Origin: Archangium sp.
GTDB taxonomy: Bacteria > Myxococcota > Myxococcia > Myxococcales > Myxococcaceae
NCBI GenBank assembly: GCA_030681645.1
Contig: JAUXRX010000018.1
Coordinates: 62,001-126,000, forward strand
DNA: 64,000 bases
Direction: 5' to 3'
The position numbers and the translations under genes are program-made. This document shows positions 63,379 to 64,000 of this stretch, in pieces. The notes under the pieces were generated by a model. The model did no database searches and was not told the origin of the DNA. It saw nothing but the letters and a program-made list of their open reading frames with translations. Positions within the stretch are counted from its first letter, which is position 1. Every line of letters starts with the position of its first letter.

Positions 63379-64000
63379 TCAGAACCAGGGCCCGAGCGAG
63401 ACGCGCACGGTGGGCTGCACGCCGGGCCGATCATTCGGGGGCTGGGTGACCCCGGGGAAGATGATCACCTCGGCGTCGGTCAGCGGGAGGCCCAGGAGGG
63501 CGACAGTGCCCACGCTCCCGCGGTTCACGCCGTACCAGGTGGTCGCACCCAGCGCGATCGACAGGGTGAAGCGCTTGATGCGCCACCCGTGGCCAATCAT
63601 CAGCCCGGGCCCGGCCATCCACAGCTCGCTCGCGGGCATCGAGAACACCGAGCCGCGCAGGTCGACGAAGAAGCCCTCGAGTGACCTGCCCTGCACGTAG
63701 TACCGCAGGCCCACGTCGAAGCCGAACTGCCCCAGCGGCCCGCCCCCGACGTTCGCGAACAGGTCGAGCCCACCGACGAGCGCGAGGTCGCCTTCGAGCC
63801 AGAACGAGAGCGAGAAGAGGCTCAGCGGCGCGAAGAAGAGCCCCAGGGTCGCGTCGGCCAGCGGCGCGGGTGGAGGCGGGGCCTGGCGCACCCTCGTCAG
63901 GCCCGGGTACGCGTACGGGGCCGTGGGGGCCTGCGGGTAGGGAGGGAGTTTGCCCGGCGCCTGCACCAGCGGCGCGCGCTCCTCTGGCGCCTGCACCAGG
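63379..64000 (-). CDS. Unrecognised exported protein (partial)
   Basis: The frame is open from the window edge to the stop at 63379, so the start is missing. The visible 207 residues have a Pro/Ala-rich part with VQAPG and EERAPLVQAPG, then a beta-rich membrane-protein-like domain (SLFSLSFWLEGDLALVGG) with a final Phe. This could be an outer-membrane beta-barrel, which typically ends in an aromatic residue. It converges on the AgmX/PglI-type gene with one base between. Function unknown. Confidence 0.6.
   Translation of the reverse strand, partial: LVQAPEERAPLVQAPGKLPPYPQAPTAPYAYPGLTRVRQAPPPPAPLADATLGLFFAPLSLFSLSFWLEGDLALVGGLDLFANVGGGPLGQFGFDVGLRYYVQGRSLEGFFVDLRGSVFSMPASELWMAGPGLMIGHGWRIKRFTLSIALGATTWYGVNRGSVGTVALLGLPLTDAEVIIFPGVTQPPNDRPGVQPTVRVSLGPWF

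Overview
High-GC DNA from a myxobacterium (Myxococcota), probably near the Cystobacter/Archangium branch. The evidence is a DUF2378/TIGR02265 protein (a family described as Myxococcales-restricted), two transmembrane Ser/Thr kinases, many lipoproteins with DAG-, GGG- or GGGSAT-rich linkers, MopE-like and thrombospondin-type-3 motifs, a MYXO-CTERM tail, and AgmX/PglI-type C-terminal domains. No transposase, integrase, phage gene, rRNA, complete ordinary tRNA or CRISPR array was seen.

Layout. 1-12.4 kb: lytic transglycosylase, CBM21-like protein, an ECF sigma / zinc-finger anti-sigma / periplasmic sensor operon, quinone oxidoreductase, a lipoprotein esterase, a Dmxa-type lipoprotein, a TPR Ser/Thr kinase next to a class III cyclase, and a hemolysin III-like membrane protein. 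12.4-18.8 kb: arginine biosynthesis (argC, an argJ-argB fusion, argR, argH, argF). Its leader holds a tRNA-like element whose arms are in circularly permuted order, followed by a cluster of TGCAT motifs that may be an ArgR operator. 18.8-27.7 kb: DUF2785 and DUF2330 proteins, lipoproteins, a lone atpA with an intrinsic terminator, and a YheT-like hydrolase. The hydrolase is preceded by a structured RNA (three hairpins) whose terminator ends at its start codon. 27.9-38 kb: methyltransferase, SpoIID protein, HSDL2-like SDR, and a two-gene surface-protein operon (VWA lipoprotein plus a MYXO-CTERM protein).

38-47.5 kb holds three enzymes of sterol synthesis: a squalene-epoxidase-like monooxygenase, a divergently transcribed squalene/phytoene synthase, and, about 5 kb further on, an oxidosqualene cyclase with the residue pattern of plant cycloartenol synthase. 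In between lie an ECF sigma/anti-sigma pair, a LysM protein, an SDR and a caspase-fold-like lipoprotein. 47.6-64 kb: M48 protease, EamA transporter, M23 peptidase, a TPR-PEGA-TonB-dependent receptor, Cys-rich lipoproteins, thioesterase, a second Ser/Thr kinase operon, an ABC-F ATPase and an AgmX/PglI-type protein.

How the parts fit. The arg genes read as one mostly coupled unit that carries its own repressor. The three triterpene genes together would turn farnesyl diphosphate into squalene, oxidosqualene and a cyclic sterol precursor. Much of the rest is envelope biology and signalling. Three families of short dispersed palindromic repeats sit between genes, and one appears to have supplied the tail of a coding sequence.
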